From positions 1-61,188 of the forward strand of contig JABSRG010000013.1 in NCBI GenBank assembly GCA_013215165.1: a stretch of 61,188 bases of DNA, in the 5' to 3' direction. The translations under genes and the position numbers were made by a program. This document shows positions 45,597-55,897 of the stretch, in pieces; positions within the stretch are counted from its first letter, which is position 1, and every line of letters begins with the position of its first letter. The notes under the pieces were generated by a model, which was not told where the DNA came from, made no database searches, and saw nothing but the letters and a program-made list of their open reading frames with translations. Origin of the DNA: Opitutales bacterium. GTDB lineage: Bacteria > Verrucomicrobiota > Verrucomicrobiia > Opitutales > JABSRG01.

Positions 45597-46261
45597 CCCC
45601 ATCAGGTCCGTCTCTGTGTCTGATCGTCCTGGGCGGAGAGCCTCCGGCGCCTGCATTACTTGAATATTGGTATGGCCGGGCAACCTTTGCGATTGGCGCT
45701 GACGGGGGCGTCGATGCCTTTCTTCAGGCAGGAGTCATGCCCAATGTGGCGATCGGAGACTTCGACTCATTTCAAGGAGACTTGAATACGTTGACTTGCC
45801 GGGTAGACGTCAAAGAACAACAAGATTCTACCGACTTCGAGAAAGCTTTAGGGGCTGTGCCTGAGAATATACCTTTCCATCACTTCGTCATTTTGGGAGC
45901 GACTGGGGGGCGTCTTGATCATTCGCTAACAAATCTGCTTATTGCGGGGCGTGCTTTTCCCGAATCACGCTTTGAAATCATCGACGACCAACAGCGTGTC
46001 ATCCGAGTAAATGCCGAATGGGCGTTGCACGAGGAACGCGTTGAGTCCGGTCAAACCATTAGTCTGGTGCCGTTTGATACTGCGACAGGTGTCTCTGCCA
46101 CGGGTTTACATTGGCCATTGAACGATGCGACGCTTCGAATAGGGGGCTTGCTGGGTCAAAGCAATATGGCGGATTCAGAGTCGATTTCGGTGTCTATATC
46201 CAGCGGATTGTTATTTGTGATTCTGAATATGCCTGGGAACGCCGAGCCACAGATCGGCTAA
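45593..46261 (+). CDS. thiN: Thiamine pyrophosphokinase
   Basis: This enzyme transfers pyrophosphate from ATP to thiamine to make TPP, the cofactor of enzymes such as the MenD encoded in this window. The 222-residue protein has ADGGVDAF, IGDFDSF, DSTDFEKAL and GATGGRLDHSL in the order expected for the catalytic domain. A smaller C-terminal thiamine-binding domain ends the protein. The start overlaps the upstream lipoprotein gene; the cupin gene follows after 11 bases. No thiamine riboswitch was recognised upstream. Confidence 0.92.
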   Translation: MTPSGPSLCLIVLGGEPPAPALLEYWYGRATFAIGADGGVDAFLQAGVMPNVAIGDFDSFQGDLNTLTCRVDVKEQQDSTDFEKALGAVPENIPFHHFVILGATGGRLDHSLTNLLIAGRAFPESRFEIIDDQQRVIRVNAEWALHEERVESGQTISLVPFDTATGVSATGLHWPLNDATLRIGGLLGQSNMADSESISVSISSGLLFVILNMPGNAEPQIG

Positions 46262-46272
46262 AGCTTTTTATT

Positions 46273-46722
46273 ATGTCAGAAAAAAGATCCCATATTGTGC
46301 GTCCAGATGATCATGAATGGACGGAGAAATTTATTCCGGCAGCGACTGCTGATCGGCGTGGTCTTTATAAGAAGCTTTCCTCGCACCATGGCCTGAGTCA
46401 GCTTGAAGCACGCCTCACCCGTATTCCGCCAGGGGAGTCCAACACATGGTTTCATACCCACAGTCATTGTGAAGAATGGTTCTATGTCACCGCAGGTTGT
46501 TGCCATGCCCATATCAATGGAGCCTGGCAGGAGATTCAGACTGGTGATTCCATCGCAACATGGCCGGGGGAGTGGCATACATTCCGCAATTTCGGCGATA
46601 TTGACTGTGATATCTTGATGGTCGGCGTGGAGAACCCCAATGATCGTGCTACTCGAAAAGCCGAACCCAATGCGCCCGCTGAAGTGGGTCCTCAACCTGA
46701 TCCAGAACAACCAAAGGGTTGA
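46273..46722 (+). CDS. Cupin-domain protein
   Basis: This single-cupin protein of 149 residues has the first metal motif HTHSHCEEWFYVTAG (HxHxxxxE) and the second motif PGEWHTFRN with its histidine, so a bound metal ion is likely. ATG 46273 is chosen; the longer frame from 46111 lies inside thiN. The C-terminus is Pro/Glu-rich. Cupins of this size bind or isomerise sugars or amino acids, or act as sensors; the substrate cannot be read. It lies 11 bases after thiN. Confidence 0.85.
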   Translation: MSEKRSHIVRPDDHEWTEKFIPAATADRRGLYKKLSSHHGLSQLEARLTRIPPGESNTWFHTHSHCEEWFYVTAGCCHAHINGAWQEIQTGDSIATWPGEWHTFRNFGDIDCDILMVGVENPNDRATRKAEPNAPAEVGPQPDPEQPKG

Positions 46723-46789
46723 GCCCAAAGTGAAGATGATGGTGATTCTCTTGGCGCGAAGTTGAGAGACGGTATGCCCTGATTGATCC

Positions 46790-48166
46790 ATGAAAAAGAA
46801 CCGTTGGCTTATCGCAGCTTCGGCTGTCGGCATTCATCTGTCGATAGGTTCGATCTATGCATACAGTGCGTGGCAGATGCCTTTGGAAAATACGCTGGGA
46901 TGGTCTACGGCTGAGACGTCTCTGGGCTTTAGTGTAGCGATCTTTTTTCTTGGTCTGACCGCGGCCTTTATGGCGCGGCATGTCGAGTTACTCGGTGCGC
47001 GATTGAGTGGGCTGCTATCAGCAGTTTTTTTCTCCTTGGGTTTGTTAGGATCGGGCCTGGCTGTGTGGATGGAATGGTTGTGGTTGTTCTATGTATGTTT
47101 TGGAGTATTAAGCGGAATTGGTCTCGGTATCGGATATATTGCGCCTCTTGCTACTTTGGTGAGGTGGTTTCCTGAGCGTCGGGGAGTTGCCACAGGTATG
47201 GCGATAATGGGCTTCGGGTTTGGAGGGCTGGTTTGCGCTCAATTCATCGATTGGTGGGTGCCCGTTCAGGGCGAAGTTGCGCTTCATAAGGAGGTGTCTC
47301 CTAGGGAATATGCGGTCGCTCTGGAAGCTGAGGATGAGGTCGCATTGGCCGCGATGGTATACACGGGCAACGCTTGGGAGTCAGGAATGGTTCAGGTAGA
47401 TCAGGGTGCTGAGCCATACCGCATTGAAGTGATCTATCGTAAACGAGACGTCTCTGCAGCTTTTCTTTGCCTTGGATTAGTCTATGCCGTCGTCATGGCT
47501 CTCAGCGCGCTCTATATTACGCCACCGGAGCAATACTCAGTAGAGTCTTCTGCGACGGAAGGGGGTATATCTCTATCGGATTTACTACGTTCACCCGCGT
47601 TTTATGGGCTCTGGTCTATGCTGTTTATCAATGTGACCTGCGGGATCACAGTGATCGCGACGGCAAAGAAGATGGGTTACGAAATGGTAGGGTTGTCTTT
47701 AGACCAAGCGAGTCTCCTCGTTATGGGCATCTCAGTTTTCAACGGATTGGGACGTATCTTTTGGGCAGCCGTGTCTGATAAAATGGGCCGTCCTAACACG
47801 TTTATACTCTTTTTTATGATTCAGTTCGTCGCGTTCCCGCTACTGGCAAACCTCACGACATCGCCGCTCGCTTTCATGGGGGTCACGTTCCTCATCTTGA
47901 CTTGCTACGGTGGTGGATTCGCGACTATGCCAGCCTATGTGAGTGATCTCTTTGGTGTGAAACGCATGCCTGTTGTCTATGGTTTGATACTGACCGCTTG
48001 GTCGTTGGCCGGTATCGTAGGTCCGATGTTCGGTGCCTATATCTACGAGCGCACCCAAAGTTATCAGATGAGTCTCTATCTCTTTGGCGCTACGTTTTTG
48101 GTGGCCTTGGGGATTGCTGTTCTCCTGAAGCGAGAGTCTACACGCATTCAAACAACCAATCGCTAG
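46790..48166 (+). CDS. OFA-type major facilitator transporter
   Basis: The 458-residue protein has twelve predicted helices and MFS signatures. Its N-terminus, GIHLSIGSIYAYSAW, together with GLGIGYIAPLATLVRWFPERRGVATG is typical of the oxalate/formate antiporter (OFA) group. A periplasmic or cytoplasmic insertion of about 70 residues (around 150-220) separates the halves and is larger than usual. OFA members carry monocarboxylates or dicarboxylates; the substrate is unknown. It is convergent with parE, with only two bases between the stops. Confidence 0.88.
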   Translation: MKKNRWLIAASAVGIHLSIGSIYAYSAWQMPLENTLGWSTAETSLGFSVAIFFLGLTAAFMARHVELLGARLSGLLSAVFFSLGLLGSGLAVWMEWLWLFYVCFGVLSGIGLGIGYIAPLATLVRWFPERRGVATGMAIMGFGFGGLVCAQFIDWWVPVQGEVALHKEVSPREYAVALEAEDEVALAAMVYTGNAWESGMVQVDQGAEPYRIEVIYRKRDVSAAFLCLGLVYAVVMALSALYITPPEQYSVESSATEGGISLSDLLRSPAFYGLWSMLFINVTCGITVIATAKKMGYEMVGLSLDQASLLVMGISVFNGLGRIFWAAVSDKMGRPNTFILFFMIQFVAFPLLANLTTSPLAFMGVTFLILTCYGGGFATMPAYVSDLFGVKRMPVVYGLILTAWSLAGIVGPMFGAYIYERTQSYQMSLYLFGATFLVALGIAVLLKRESTRIQTTNR

Positions 48167-48168
48167 CC

Positions 48169-50040
48169 TCACGCAACGGCTTCGTCGTCCACGCCGTTCT
48201 TTTCGATACGCAGGTGATCCATAGTGTAGCGCTTGCGGTCTTCTGTATTCTTACCCATGAAGAATGCTACGGTTTCCTTGATTTTGGAATCGTGGCCAAT
48301 GTGGACGAGGTCGAGCCGCATGTCCCAGCCGATAAAGTTTTTGAATTCACTGGGGTCAATTTCACCGAGGCCCTTAAATCGTGTGATCTCGGGGTTTGCT
48401 CCCAGTTTGTCGACAGCGACTTTGCGCTCGGCATCCGAATAGCAGTAGATGGTTTCCTTTTTGTTGCGGACCCGAAACAGAGGCGTTTGCAAAATATACA
48501 GATGCCCACGGCGGACCAGGTCTGGAAAAAACTGCAGGAAAAATGTGATTAATAACATGCGGATGTGGAAACCATCGACGTCGGCATCTGTGGCGATGAC
48601 GACCCGGTTGTAACGCAAGCTGTCGAGTGAGTCTTCGATATCTAGGGCGTGTTGAAGGAGGTTGAACTCTTCGTTTTCATAGACCACCTTTTTGGTTAGT
48701 CCGAAGGCGTTGAGTGGTTTTCCCTTGAGTCCAAAAACAGCCTGGGTGTGGACATCGCGCGACGCGGTGATGGATCCCGAAGCTGAATCCCCCTCAGTAA
48801 TAAAGAGAGTCGTGTCTTCAGCACGCGCGTCCTTGGTGTCGGTGTAGTGAATGGTGCAATCGCGAAGCTTGCGGTTGTTGATTTTTGCCTTTTTCGCGCG
48901 TTCACGGGCGAGCTTTTGGATTCCTTTAAGTGCGGTACGCTCTTTTTCGTTTTGGACGATTTTCTTCTGAAGCTCCTCGGCGACCGCAGGGTTACGGTGG
49001 AGGTAGTTGTCGAGCTCTTTGGAGATGAATCCGGAGATGAATGCATTCAAGCTTTGGCCGTCTGGCTCCATTTCGGTACTGCCTAGCTTGGTCTTTGTCT
49101 GAGATTCGAAGACAGGCTCGGAGACTTTTATCGCGATAGCGGCAGTGATAGATGTGCGGATATCCTTGGCGTCGAAGTCTTTTTTGAAAAATTCACGGAT
49201 GGTCTTCACATAGGCCTGGCGAAATGCGGCTTCATGGGTACCGCCTTGCGAGGTGTATTGTCCGTTGACGAAAGAGTAGTAATCCTCGCCGTAATGCCCC
49301 GCATGGGTGATGGCGAGTTCGATATCTTCTCCTTTAAGGTGGATTGGGGCGTAAATGGCAGGTTCTTCCGACCCCAGCTTTTCTGAGAGCAAATCGAGCA
49401 GGCCATTTTTCGACGAGAACTCCTTACCGTTAAGGAACAGCTTTAGACCTGTATTGAGGCAGGCGTAGTGCCGCAGACGTTCCTCAATGAAGCTGAGCTC
49501 GTATTTGTAGTCCCTAAAAATGTCATCCGAGGCACGGTAGCTGAAGCGCGTACCATTTTTCTCCGCAGATTGTTGGTCTTGTTTATCCTCTTCGGTGATC
49601 TCACCCCCGGCGAAGGCCGCAGAGCGCGATTTGCCATCGCGGAAAGACTCGACCTTGAACCACGAGGAGAGGGCATTGACGGCTTTGGTGCCTACGCCAT
49701 TCATGCCGACTGACTTTTTAAAGGCTTTAGAGTCGTATTTACCCCCGGTGTTGATCTGACTGACGCAGTCGACGACCTTTCCGAGAGGAATGCCGCGGCC
49801 ATAGTCGCGCACCGTCACGGTTCCATCTGACGCGACGTCCACATCGATCCGTTTACCGTGTCCCATCATGTGCTCATCGATTGAGTTATCGATGATCTCC
49901 TTGAGCAGCACATATACACCATCGTCAGGCTGAGATCCGTTGCCCAGCTTTCCGATATACATGCCGGGGCGGAGCTGGATGTGTTCATTCCACTTGAGGG
50001 AACGGATATTATCTTCGGTGTAAGTGACTGCGTCGGCCAT
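48169..50040 (-). CDS. parE: DNA topoisomerase IV subunit B / GyrB-like ATPase
   Basis: This is the ATPase and TOPRIM subunit of a type IIA topoisomerase. The 623-residue protein has the GHKL motifs [17 protein letters not shown] and [11 protein letters not shown]. The TOPRIM motif [11 protein letters not shown] differs from the EGDSAGG of standard GyrB, and [13 protein letters not shown] comes near the C-terminus. The short length and SASGS motif favour ParE over GyrB. No parC or gyrA lies beside it, so its partner must be elsewhere. It is divergent from the SRPBCC/GyrI-like gene. Confidence 0.9.
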   Translation of the reverse strand: MADAVTYTEDNIRSLKWNEHIQLRPGMYIGKLGNGSQPDDGVYVLLKEIIDNSIDEHMMGHGKRIDVDVASDGTVTVRDYGRGIPLGKVVDCVSQINTGGKYDSKAFKKSVGMNGVGTKAVNALSSWFKVESFRDGKSRSAAFAGGEITEEDKQDQQSAEKNGTRFSYRASDDIFRDYKYELSFIEERLRHYACLNTGLKLFLNGKEFSSKNGLLDLLSEKLGSEEPAIYAPIHLKGEDIELAITHAGHYGEDYYSFVNGQYTSQGGTHEAAFRQAYVKTIREFFKKDFDAKDIRTSITAAIAIKVSEPVFESQTKTKLGSTEMEPDGQSLNAFISGFISKELDNYLHRNPAVAEELQKKIVQNEKERTALKGIQKLARERAKKAKINNRKLRDCTIHYTDTKDARAEDTTLFITEGDSASGSITASRDVHTQAVFGLKGKPLNAFGLTKKVVYENEEFNLLQHALDIEDSLDSLRYNRVVIATDADVDGFHIRMLLITFFLQFFPDLVRRGHLYILQTPLFRVRNKKETIYCYSDAERKVAVDKLGANPEITRFKGLGEIDPSEFKNFIGWDMRLDLVHIGHDSKIKETVAFFMGKNTEDRKRYTMDHLRIEKNGVDDEAVA

Positions 50041-50155
50041 AAATCTCGTGTGATCGTGTGTTCAGTAAATAGAGGTGCAGGGAGGCCGGAGAATCGCAAT
50101 GAATTTTCAGAACAGACTTCAAAAAGCTTGTATGGCTTATGCTTCGCAAGGACCT

Positions 50156-51079
50156 ATGCCTAAATTTTCTGTCGATTGTTCTATCCTCGTGTCCGGCTCG
50201 CCGGAGCAAGCTTACCCGATTGTAAGGGACTTCAAGGAGTGGCGTGGTTGGTCGCCGTGGTTGATTATGGAGGAGGCTGCCGAGATGAGCGTGGCACCCG
50301 ATGGAGACAGCTATACTTGGGCCGGAAAGCTTGTGGGCGAGGGCGGGATGACACTTCAGAAGGAGAAGCCCTTCAGCTCGATTCATTTTGGTTTGGAGTT
50401 TATCAAGCCTTGGAAGTCGCGGGCTGACATAGCGTTTTATTTTGAAGAAGAGGGCGATCAGACGCGGGTTCGTTGGACAATGGAGAGTCAGTTGCCGTGG
50501 TTTCTGTTTTGGATGAAAGGGATGATGACCACGTTTATCTCAATGGACTATAACCGTGGTCTGGGGATGCTGAAGGATCGGATTGAGCTGGGCGCCGTGC
50601 CCTCGGTGCTGGAAATAGTCGGAGAGAAATCCTTTTCAGGGACTCCCTTTGTTGGACGGAAAACCACATGTAAAATGGCCGACATAGCTGCTGCGATGGC
50701 AGAGGAAATGAAGGCTATCGATGCATGGGTCACATCTTCAGGAATCCCAACCGCAGAACAGGCATTTTCAATTTATCACGCATTCGACATGAAGCGTGGA
50801 GAGACGACATTCACCACGGGCATCCCCGCACCGGACGGAGATGTGCCACTGGTGGAGGGCATGGTTTCAGGTGAGATTCCGGCATTGAGCACTTTTCAAA
50901 TACGTCACACTGGACCTTATCGTCACTTGGGCAATGCGTGGTCAGCTGGAATGCTCCGCGACCGCAACAAAGTCTTCAAAAAAGACAAGAGCTTCCCGCC
51001 CTTTGAAATCTACACGAACGATCCCGTGAATACACCTGAGGAGCGGGTGGAGACAGTCGTGCATTTTCCTTTGAAGTAG
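50156..51079 (+). CDS. SRPBCC domain fused to GyrI-like effector-binding domain
   Basis: From ATG 50156 (307 residues), preceded by AAGGA at a good distance, the protein has an N-terminal SRPBCC ligand-binding fold (about 1-140; VSGSPEQAYPIVRDFKEW and FWMKGMMTTF). A C-terminal GyrI-like domain (about 150-307) carries FQIRHTGPYRHLGNAW and FEIYTNDPVNTPEERVETVVHFPL, a common small-molecule-binding unit. Earlier in-frame starts at 50075 and 50099 are possible. This fusion is found in uncharacterised bacterial proteins. No transport or enzyme motif is seen. Confidence 0.85.
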   Translation: MPKFSVDCSILVSGSPEQAYPIVRDFKEWRGWSPWLIMEEAAEMSVAPDGDSYTWAGKLVGEGGMTLQKEKPFSSIHFGLEFIKPWKSRADIAFYFEEEGDQTRVRWTMESQLPWFLFWMKGMMTTFISMDYNRGLGMLKDRIELGAVPSVLEIVGEKSFSGTPFVGRKTTCKMADIAAAMAEEMKAIDAWVTSSGIPTAEQAFSIYHAFDMKRGETTFTTGIPAPDGDVPLVEGMVSGEIPALSTFQIRHTGPYRHLGNAWSAGMLRDRNKVFKKDKSFPPFEIYTNDPVNTPEERVETVVHFPLK

Positions 51080-51400
51080 GGCGTGAGCGGATCTACGTCG
51101 GATGACGGCGACAGAGAGAAGCCCAGGCTGCGTTGCGGACACGTTTGAAGCGACAAGGAACGCCTATTCCCGGGAATGACGTTTGGATCTCTGCGGTTGC
51201 GATCGAAAGGGATATCCCTGTTTTTTCAAATGACACACATTTCGATCATATCAGTGAGCTGCGGAGACTGAGCTTCTAGGCTATCGCCAGGCTGAACACT
51301 TTTTTGGGATCGCACAGACGAAAGAATAACGCACTTTTGCTAAGCATGGGACTTGCTAATTTGGAACAATTGCGACCCTGTAGTGAATTATTTTCGTCAT
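51080..51400. other. Intergenic gap, no gene seen
   Basis: About 320 bases between the SRPBCC/GyrI-like gene and the outer-membrane factor. I found no credible coding frame, no tRNA and no clear hairpin terminator. It presumably holds the promoter of the outer-membrane factor gene. Confidence 0.5.
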
Positions 51401-52801
51401 ATGCTGAACAGACTACCTCATGTGCGCTCCTTTGGAATTGTTATCTCCACGGGGGTCTTCGCTTTTTTTTCAGGGTGTCAAACTTGGACTGCCTCTGATC
51501 TGCCAGAGCCGGAATTGGCTCCAGCTGTGAACTTTGCTGCTCCAGGGGAATTCAATGAGTTGGAGGTGGCCGATGGCTGGTTAGTGAGTTTAGGAGCTGA
51601 GGGCTTGGATGCTTTGGTGACTGAAGCCCTAGAAAACAGTCCATCACTGGGCGCTACCGCAGCCAGTTTAGATGCTGCTTTAGCATCCGCCAAAATTGCA
51701 GGCGCTCGACTCTTTCCTGCGATTTCTGCTGATTTTAATGGCCGCCGTAGCCTGAATAACACCTCGGCAGGAAGTAACATTTACTCAACTAATACTGGAC
51801 TGTCAGCAGGAGTGAGTTGGGAAATTGATTTGTGGGGGCGCGTAAAAAACAATCGCGACGCAAGCACATATGATTACCAGGCCTCGGAAGCAGATTTTAT
51901 AGGGGCACGCCTTTCATTAGTGGCTACAGTTGCGCGGCTCTGGGTCGAGAATGTCGCAGCCCGCGAGCAGCTGGCTTTGGCTGAGCGCACGCTGGAAGCA
52001 TTTGAGGAGAATGAGGCTGTCATCGAGGGGCGTTTCGAACGGGGACTGAGCAATGCGTTGGATTTACAGCTCATACGGACAACGACTGAGGGAGCACGCG
52101 GCACCGTTTCGGTTCGAAAAGAACAGTTCGCGTCAGCGCGAAGGAGCCTGGAACTGAGTCTAGGGCGTTATCCTTCAGGTGAGCTGGCGATTGATGCTAT
52201 GTTCCCTGATGTCGTAGAGCAGATTCCCGTAGGACTGCCTGCTGCGTTGTTAGAACGTCGCCCAGATTTGTTGGCAGCGGAGGCGCGCATGGATGCCCAA
52301 GGGCAGCGTGCGCTTGCAGCTAATAAGAACCGTTTGCCCACGTTGTCGCTGTCCGGATCGATTGGGCGGAGTGGGAGTGATATCGATAATTTAGGTGATC
52401 CCGATTTCGGGGTTTGGAGTATTTTTGGTGGGCTAGCTGCACCGATTTTTAATTTTGGTCATCTCGAGGCGGAACAGATTCGTGGTCAGGCTCAATACCG
52501 CCAAGCTGCTTTGGGTTATGTGAGTACAGCCTTGCGCGCTTTCAATGAAGTAGAGGGCTTTTTGGCAGGTGAGGTCTATCTTGATGAGCGTCTCACTGCA
52601 GCGATTGCGGCTGAGCAGGCAGCGGTGGAGGCCGAGCGCATTTCTTGGGAGCGCTACCGGAGTGGGTTGGTAGATATCGTGACTGTCCTCGATTCTCAGC
52701 GTCGCGCAGACAACGCGCGTCGCGATGTGATCTCGCTACGCGCCCAAAAACTGCAAAACCGGATCGATCTACACACCGCTTTGGGTGGAGATTTCGAATA
52801 G
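51401..52801 (+). CDS. TolC/NodT-family outer-membrane lipoprotein
   Basis: This 466-residue protein (ATG 51401) has a signal peptide ending FFSGC, a lipobox, so the N-terminal Cys is probably lipidated. Two homologous halves of barrel and coiled-coil follow, each with repeat features: LDAALASAKIAGARLFPAIS early and LAAEARMDAQGQRALAANKNRLPTLSLSGS later. This is the NodT/OprM channel design of efflux systems. No inner-membrane pump or membrane-fusion protein is next to it, so the partner is elsewhere. Longer in-frame starts lack a signal peptide. Confidence 0.9.
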   Translation: MLNRLPHVRSFGIVISTGVFAFFSGCQTWTASDLPEPELAPAVNFAAPGEFNELEVADGWLVSLGAEGLDALVTEALENSPSLGATAASLDAALASAKIAGARLFPAISADFNGRRSLNNTSAGSNIYSTNTGLSAGVSWEIDLWGRVKNNRDASTYDYQASEADFIGARLSLVATVARLWVENVAAREQLALAERTLEAFEENEAVIEGRFERGLSNALDLQLIRTTTEGARGTVSVRKEQFASARRSLELSLGRYPSGELAIDAMFPDVVEQIPVGLPAALLERRPDLLAAEARMDAQGQRALAANKNRLPTLSLSGSIGRSGSDIDNLGDPDFGVWSIFGGLAAPIFNFGHLEAEQIRGQAQYRQAALGYVSTALRAFNEVEGFLAGEVYLDERLTAAIAAEQAAVEAERISWERYRSGLVDIVTVLDSQRRADNARRDVISLRAQKLQNRIDLHTALGGDFE

Positions 52802-52855
52802 TGTGCTTTCAATGTTAGGTTAGCTCGTCTGACTAGGTGCGCTACCCGACTTTTC

Positions 52856-54613
52856 GTGAACGACAAAGACATTTCCCAGCTTCTCGATCGTGCCGAGTTC
52901 CTTGCAAATACCAATTCTCTGTGGGGGGCGGCCTTCGTGTTGCGATTGCAACGTCTGGGCGTGACGCGTTTTGTGGTATCTCCTGGCTCGCGGAACACAC
53001 CGCTTGTTTTTGCGCTGGCCGAGTTGCCAGGTCATGCGGTCCAAGTGGTGGTGGATGAGCGTTCTGCGGGGTTCGTTGCTCTAGGTTGGTCGAAGGCATC
53101 GGGAAAGGCACCGGTGGCGCTCGTGTGCACTTCGGGCTCAGCTTTGGGCCACTATTTGCCTGCTTTGATCGAAGCCCGTTATTCGCATACACCGCTAGTA
53201 GTCATTTCAGCTGACCGTCCTCCCGAGCTACAGGAGTGTCATGCCGGACAGACCGTAGACCAAGCGGAGATTTTTGGACACTATGTCGGAGGGTTTTATG
53301 CTGCGCCGTTGCCGGATTTTTCGAATTGGGATGCGATGCAAACCCTTCTCGATTCAGCGGCTCAGTTTTGGAGTGGGGATAGGGCATTGGCTTCAGTCCA
53401 TATTAACCAACCCTTCCGCGATCCGTTGACTCCGGGTGTTCCGGATGGAAGTGATACGTTTTTACTCAAGGATTTGTTAGATTTACGCTCATTTCTGTGT
53501 GAAGTGCCGACTGTCGCATCTGAAGTTCAGGTGTCGGAACTGAGTGATTCTCATCACGCATCATTGCTGATAATTATCGGGCCTCAGGAGCTATCCTGGA
53601 CCCATTTTTCACGGGCTCAGTCTGCGCTCAAACGTTTGGCGAAAATGGATGGTGTGGTTATTGCATCCGATGGTGTGTCTTCAGTTCGATTTTCTGGAAT
53701 CCCCTCAGTAGCCGCCTACGATTTAGTACTCAGGCAGAAGGATATGCTGGATGCGCTGCGGCCCGAGCGAATCTGGTTGATTGGTGATCTGCCGACCTCA
53801 AAACCCTTGCGCGCTGCAGTGGCCCACTGGAATGCTCCAGTAGTCAGTTTTCAGGCGGATGATGATCAGCGTCACGCGGGAATTGATCTGCCATGGACGG
53901 TTGCTCCTATCAAGAGCCTGGAGCATGCAATAGAAGGGATAGATGTAAGCGACACTGAATTTAAATCGCGATGGATGGAAGCAGAGCAGTTCCAGCAAGG
54001 CGCTATTCAGAATGCTGTAGCTGAGTGCGTGAATTTGGATTGCTTGCGAGAATGGCAATTGCCCCGCCTATTGGTGCCGCGTGCGCCTGAGGGAACACGC
54101 TTCTTAATCGCCAGCAGCATGCCGGTGCGCGATTGGGAGGCATTTGCTCCATCAGGTGAATTTTCCATAGATGTATTCTCCAATCGCGGTGCGAATGGGA
54201 TCGATGGGCTGATTTCGACCGCTGCAGGTATGGCCTTGGAAGACCCGGAGAGGCCCGTTTGGTTGATTATCGGGGACGTCGCCACTCAGCATGATTTAGG
54301 CGGATTAGCGACTTTGGCAGCCCTGCCTGGGACTGTCACGATTTGGCTGATCAACAATGGCGGAGGCCGGATTTTCGATTTCTTACCGATCTCTGGTGTG
54401 TCTTTTGATTTTGAGCGCTTCTATCACACGCCTCCACAGTTGAATTTCGCCGGTCTGGCTGAGGGAGTGGGTCTAGGCTACAAGCAGGTTAAAAACGTGA
54501 GTGATATCAAGCGCATCGCCGAATCATCGGAGCAGAAGTGCTTAGTTGAGATTTTGGTCGATTCCGAAAGTGATCAGGCCGCACGGCGCGCATTGACGGA
54601 ACCAGGTAATTGA
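52856..54613 (+). CDS. menD: MenD, SEPHCHC synthase
   Basis: MenD is the thiamine-diphosphate enzyme that adds a succinyl semialdehyde unit to isochorismate in menaquinone synthesis. The 585-residue protein has SPGSRNTPLVFALAE, DERSAGFVALG, VCTSGSALGHYLPALIEA and ISADRPPEL in the N-terminal half. The cofactor segment GDVATQHDLGGLATLA lies in the C-terminal half. The start is GTG. menB follows after 15 bases, so part of the menaquinone pathway is cotranscribed here. menF, menH, menC, menE and menA are not in the window. Confidence 0.94.
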   Translation: MNDKDISQLLDRAEFLANTNSLWGAAFVLRLQRLGVTRFVVSPGSRNTPLVFALAELPGHAVQVVVDERSAGFVALGWSKASGKAPVALVCTSGSALGHYLPALIEARYSHTPLVVISADRPPELQECHAGQTVDQAEIFGHYVGGFYAAPLPDFSNWDAMQTLLDSAAQFWSGDRALASVHINQPFRDPLTPGVPDGSDTFLLKDLLDLRSFLCEVPTVASEVQVSELSDSHHASLLIIIGPQELSWTHFSRAQSALKRLAKMDGVVIASDGVSSVRFSGIPSVAAYDLVLRQKDMLDALRPERIWLIGDLPTSKPLRAAVAHWNAPVVSFQADDDQRHAGIDLPWTVAPIKSLEHAIEGIDVSDTEFKSRWMEAEQFQQGAIQNAVAECVNLDCLREWQLPRLLVPRAPEGTRFLIASSMPVRDWEAFAPSGEFSIDVFSNRGANGIDGLISTAAGMALEDPERPVWLIIGDVATQHDLGGLATLAALPGTVTIWLINNGGGRIFDFLPISGVSFDFERFYHTPPQLNFAGLAEGVGLGYKQVKNVSDIKRIAESSEQKCLVEILVDSESDQAARRALTEPGN

Positions 54614-54628
54614 GTTCATCAATGTGTG

Positions 54629-55471
54629 ATGAGTACAATCACTTGGGAGCGCGTTGGCGATTTTGAAGACATTATTTATGAGAAGGCCGAGGGCATTGCC
54701 AAGGTGACGATCAACCGTCCCCACCGGCGCAATGCCTTTACCCCCGATACGGTCATGGAGATGTATCAGGCGTTTACCGATGCCCGTGAAGATACGTCGG
54801 TCGGTGTTGTTTTATTGACAGGTGCTGGCCCACATACCGATGGGAAATACGCCTTCTGCTCGGGCGGCGATCAGAAGATTCGTGGTGACAAGAAGGGCGG
54901 CTACATCGGCAAGGACGGCGTGCCGCGACTCAATGTTCTCGATCTGCAGCGCCTCATCCGGAGTATGCCGAAAGTAGTGATCGCTCTCGTGGCAGGATAT
55001 GCCATTGGTGGCGGACATGTGCTGCATGTAATCTGCGACCTTACTATTGCGGCCGATAACGCGGTTTTTGGCCAAACTGGACCGCGTGTAGGCTCGTTCG
55101 ACGGTGGCTTTGGGTCGAGTTATTTGGCGCGTATCGTGGGGCAGAAAAAAGCGCGAGAGATCTGGTATCTCTGTCGCCAATACGATGCGCAACAAGCGCT
55201 CGATATGGGACTCGTTAATACCGTTGTTCCCGTCGAGCAGCTTGAAGCAGAGGGGGTGCAATGGGCACGAGAGATCCTCGAGAAAAGTCCCTTGGCTATC
55301 CGCTGTCTCAAGAGTGCCTTTAATGCCGACGTCGATGGCCAGGCAGGCCTTCAAGAGCTATCGGGAAATGCCACCTTGCTCTACTATCTCACGGAGGAAG
55401 GTAATGAGGGTAAAAACGCCTATGTCCAGAAGCGAAAGCCCGAGTTCAATAAGTATCCCTGGCTGCCTTGA
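54629..55471 (+). CDS. menB: 1,4-dihydroxy-2-naphthoyl-CoA synthase
   Basis: MenB is the crotonase-family enzyme that closes the naphthoquinone ring. The 280-residue protein is very close in pattern to the E. coli type: [76 protein letters not shown] (cited as one region), and the C-terminal [15 protein letters not shown] 54629 is used; a GTG three bases earlier is possible. Together with menD this implies menaquinone as a respiratory quinone. Confidence 0.95.
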   Translation: MSTITWERVGDFEDIIYEKAEGIAKVTINRPHRRNAFTPDTVMEMYQAFTDAREDTSVGVVLLTGAGPHTDGKYAFCSGGDQKIRGDKKGGYIGKDGVPRLNVLDLQRLIRSMPKVVIALVAGYAIGGGHVLHVICDLTIAADNAVFGQTGPRVGSFDGGFGSSYLARIVGQKKAREIWYLCRQYDAQQALDMGLVNTVVPVEQLEAEGVQWAREILEKSPLAIRCLKSAFNADVDGQAGLQELSGNATLLYYLTEEGNEGKNAYVQKRKPEFNKYPWLP

Positions 55472-55534
55472 TTTGGATCGTTGTTTGCGTGGCTGAACAA
55501 TCAGGGACAGACAGGCTCGTGTGGAATAGTGAGG

Positions 55535-55569
55535 GGCATCCGCGAATGAACGCTAGTAAAGACGAATAG
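55535..55569 (+). repeat. 10-bp-phased repeat, degenerate copy
   Basis: It begins ATCCGCGAATGAACGCT and continues AGTAAAGACGAATAG, keeping the ATCCGCGAAT edge and the 10-bp block spacing, with substitutions in the second block. Confidence 0.6.
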
Positions 55570-55573
55570 CAGC

Positions 55574-55586
55574 GGAGCGGCGCTCC
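55574..55586. repeat. GC-rich hairpin
   Basis: GGAGC-GGC-GCTCC is a 5-bp stem with a 3-base loop inside a GC-rich segment right after the degenerate phased repeat. Confidence 0.5.
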
Positions 55587-55624
55587 GTCGCCGCTAGGGC
55601 GGTGGTAGTGGCTCATGGTTGTAC

Positions 55625-55674
55625 AGTCCTGATCTTTGGTCGTCACTTTTGATTCGTTGTCGCTATCGTGGTCG
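55625..55674 (+). repeat. 50-bp direct repeat, copy 1
   Basis: It shares the core TTTTGATTCGTTGTC and flanking bases with a second copy at 55898-55947; roughly four-fifths of positions match. Both occur next to short hairpins. Confidence 0.65.
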
Positions 55675-55715
55675 TTGTCGATCCGCGGTTCGGTTTAATC
55701 CGAGGGGTTCGTTTT

Positions 55716-55748
55716 GATCCGCTAATAGACGGGAATAGACGCTAATTT
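55716..55748 (+). repeat. 10-bp-phased repeat copy
   Basis: The core reads GATCCGCTAATAGACGGG then AATAGACGCT and AATTT, so three AAT blocks lie 10 bp apart, as in the copies at 8231-8277 and 8669-8725. Confidence 0.75.
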
Positions 55749-55857
55749 CTGGAACCGGGAAGCTGCGGTTTCTATCGGTAAGGCTGCAATGTTTCTTATA
55801 CTGGTATTTGAGGGTAACTGAGGGATATCCAGAATCGGGTTTTTTAGGGCGATCGAT

Positions 55858-55875
55858 GCCGAGCTGGGGCTCGGC
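55858..55875. repeat. GCCGAGC-TGGG-GCTCGGC hairpin
   Basis: A perfect 7-bp stem with a 4-base loop, followed by GTTCCCAGG. It stands about 22 bases before the second 50-bp direct repeat copy. Confidence 0.6.
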
Positions 55876-55897
55876 GTTCCCAGGAGCTGCTCTGCAA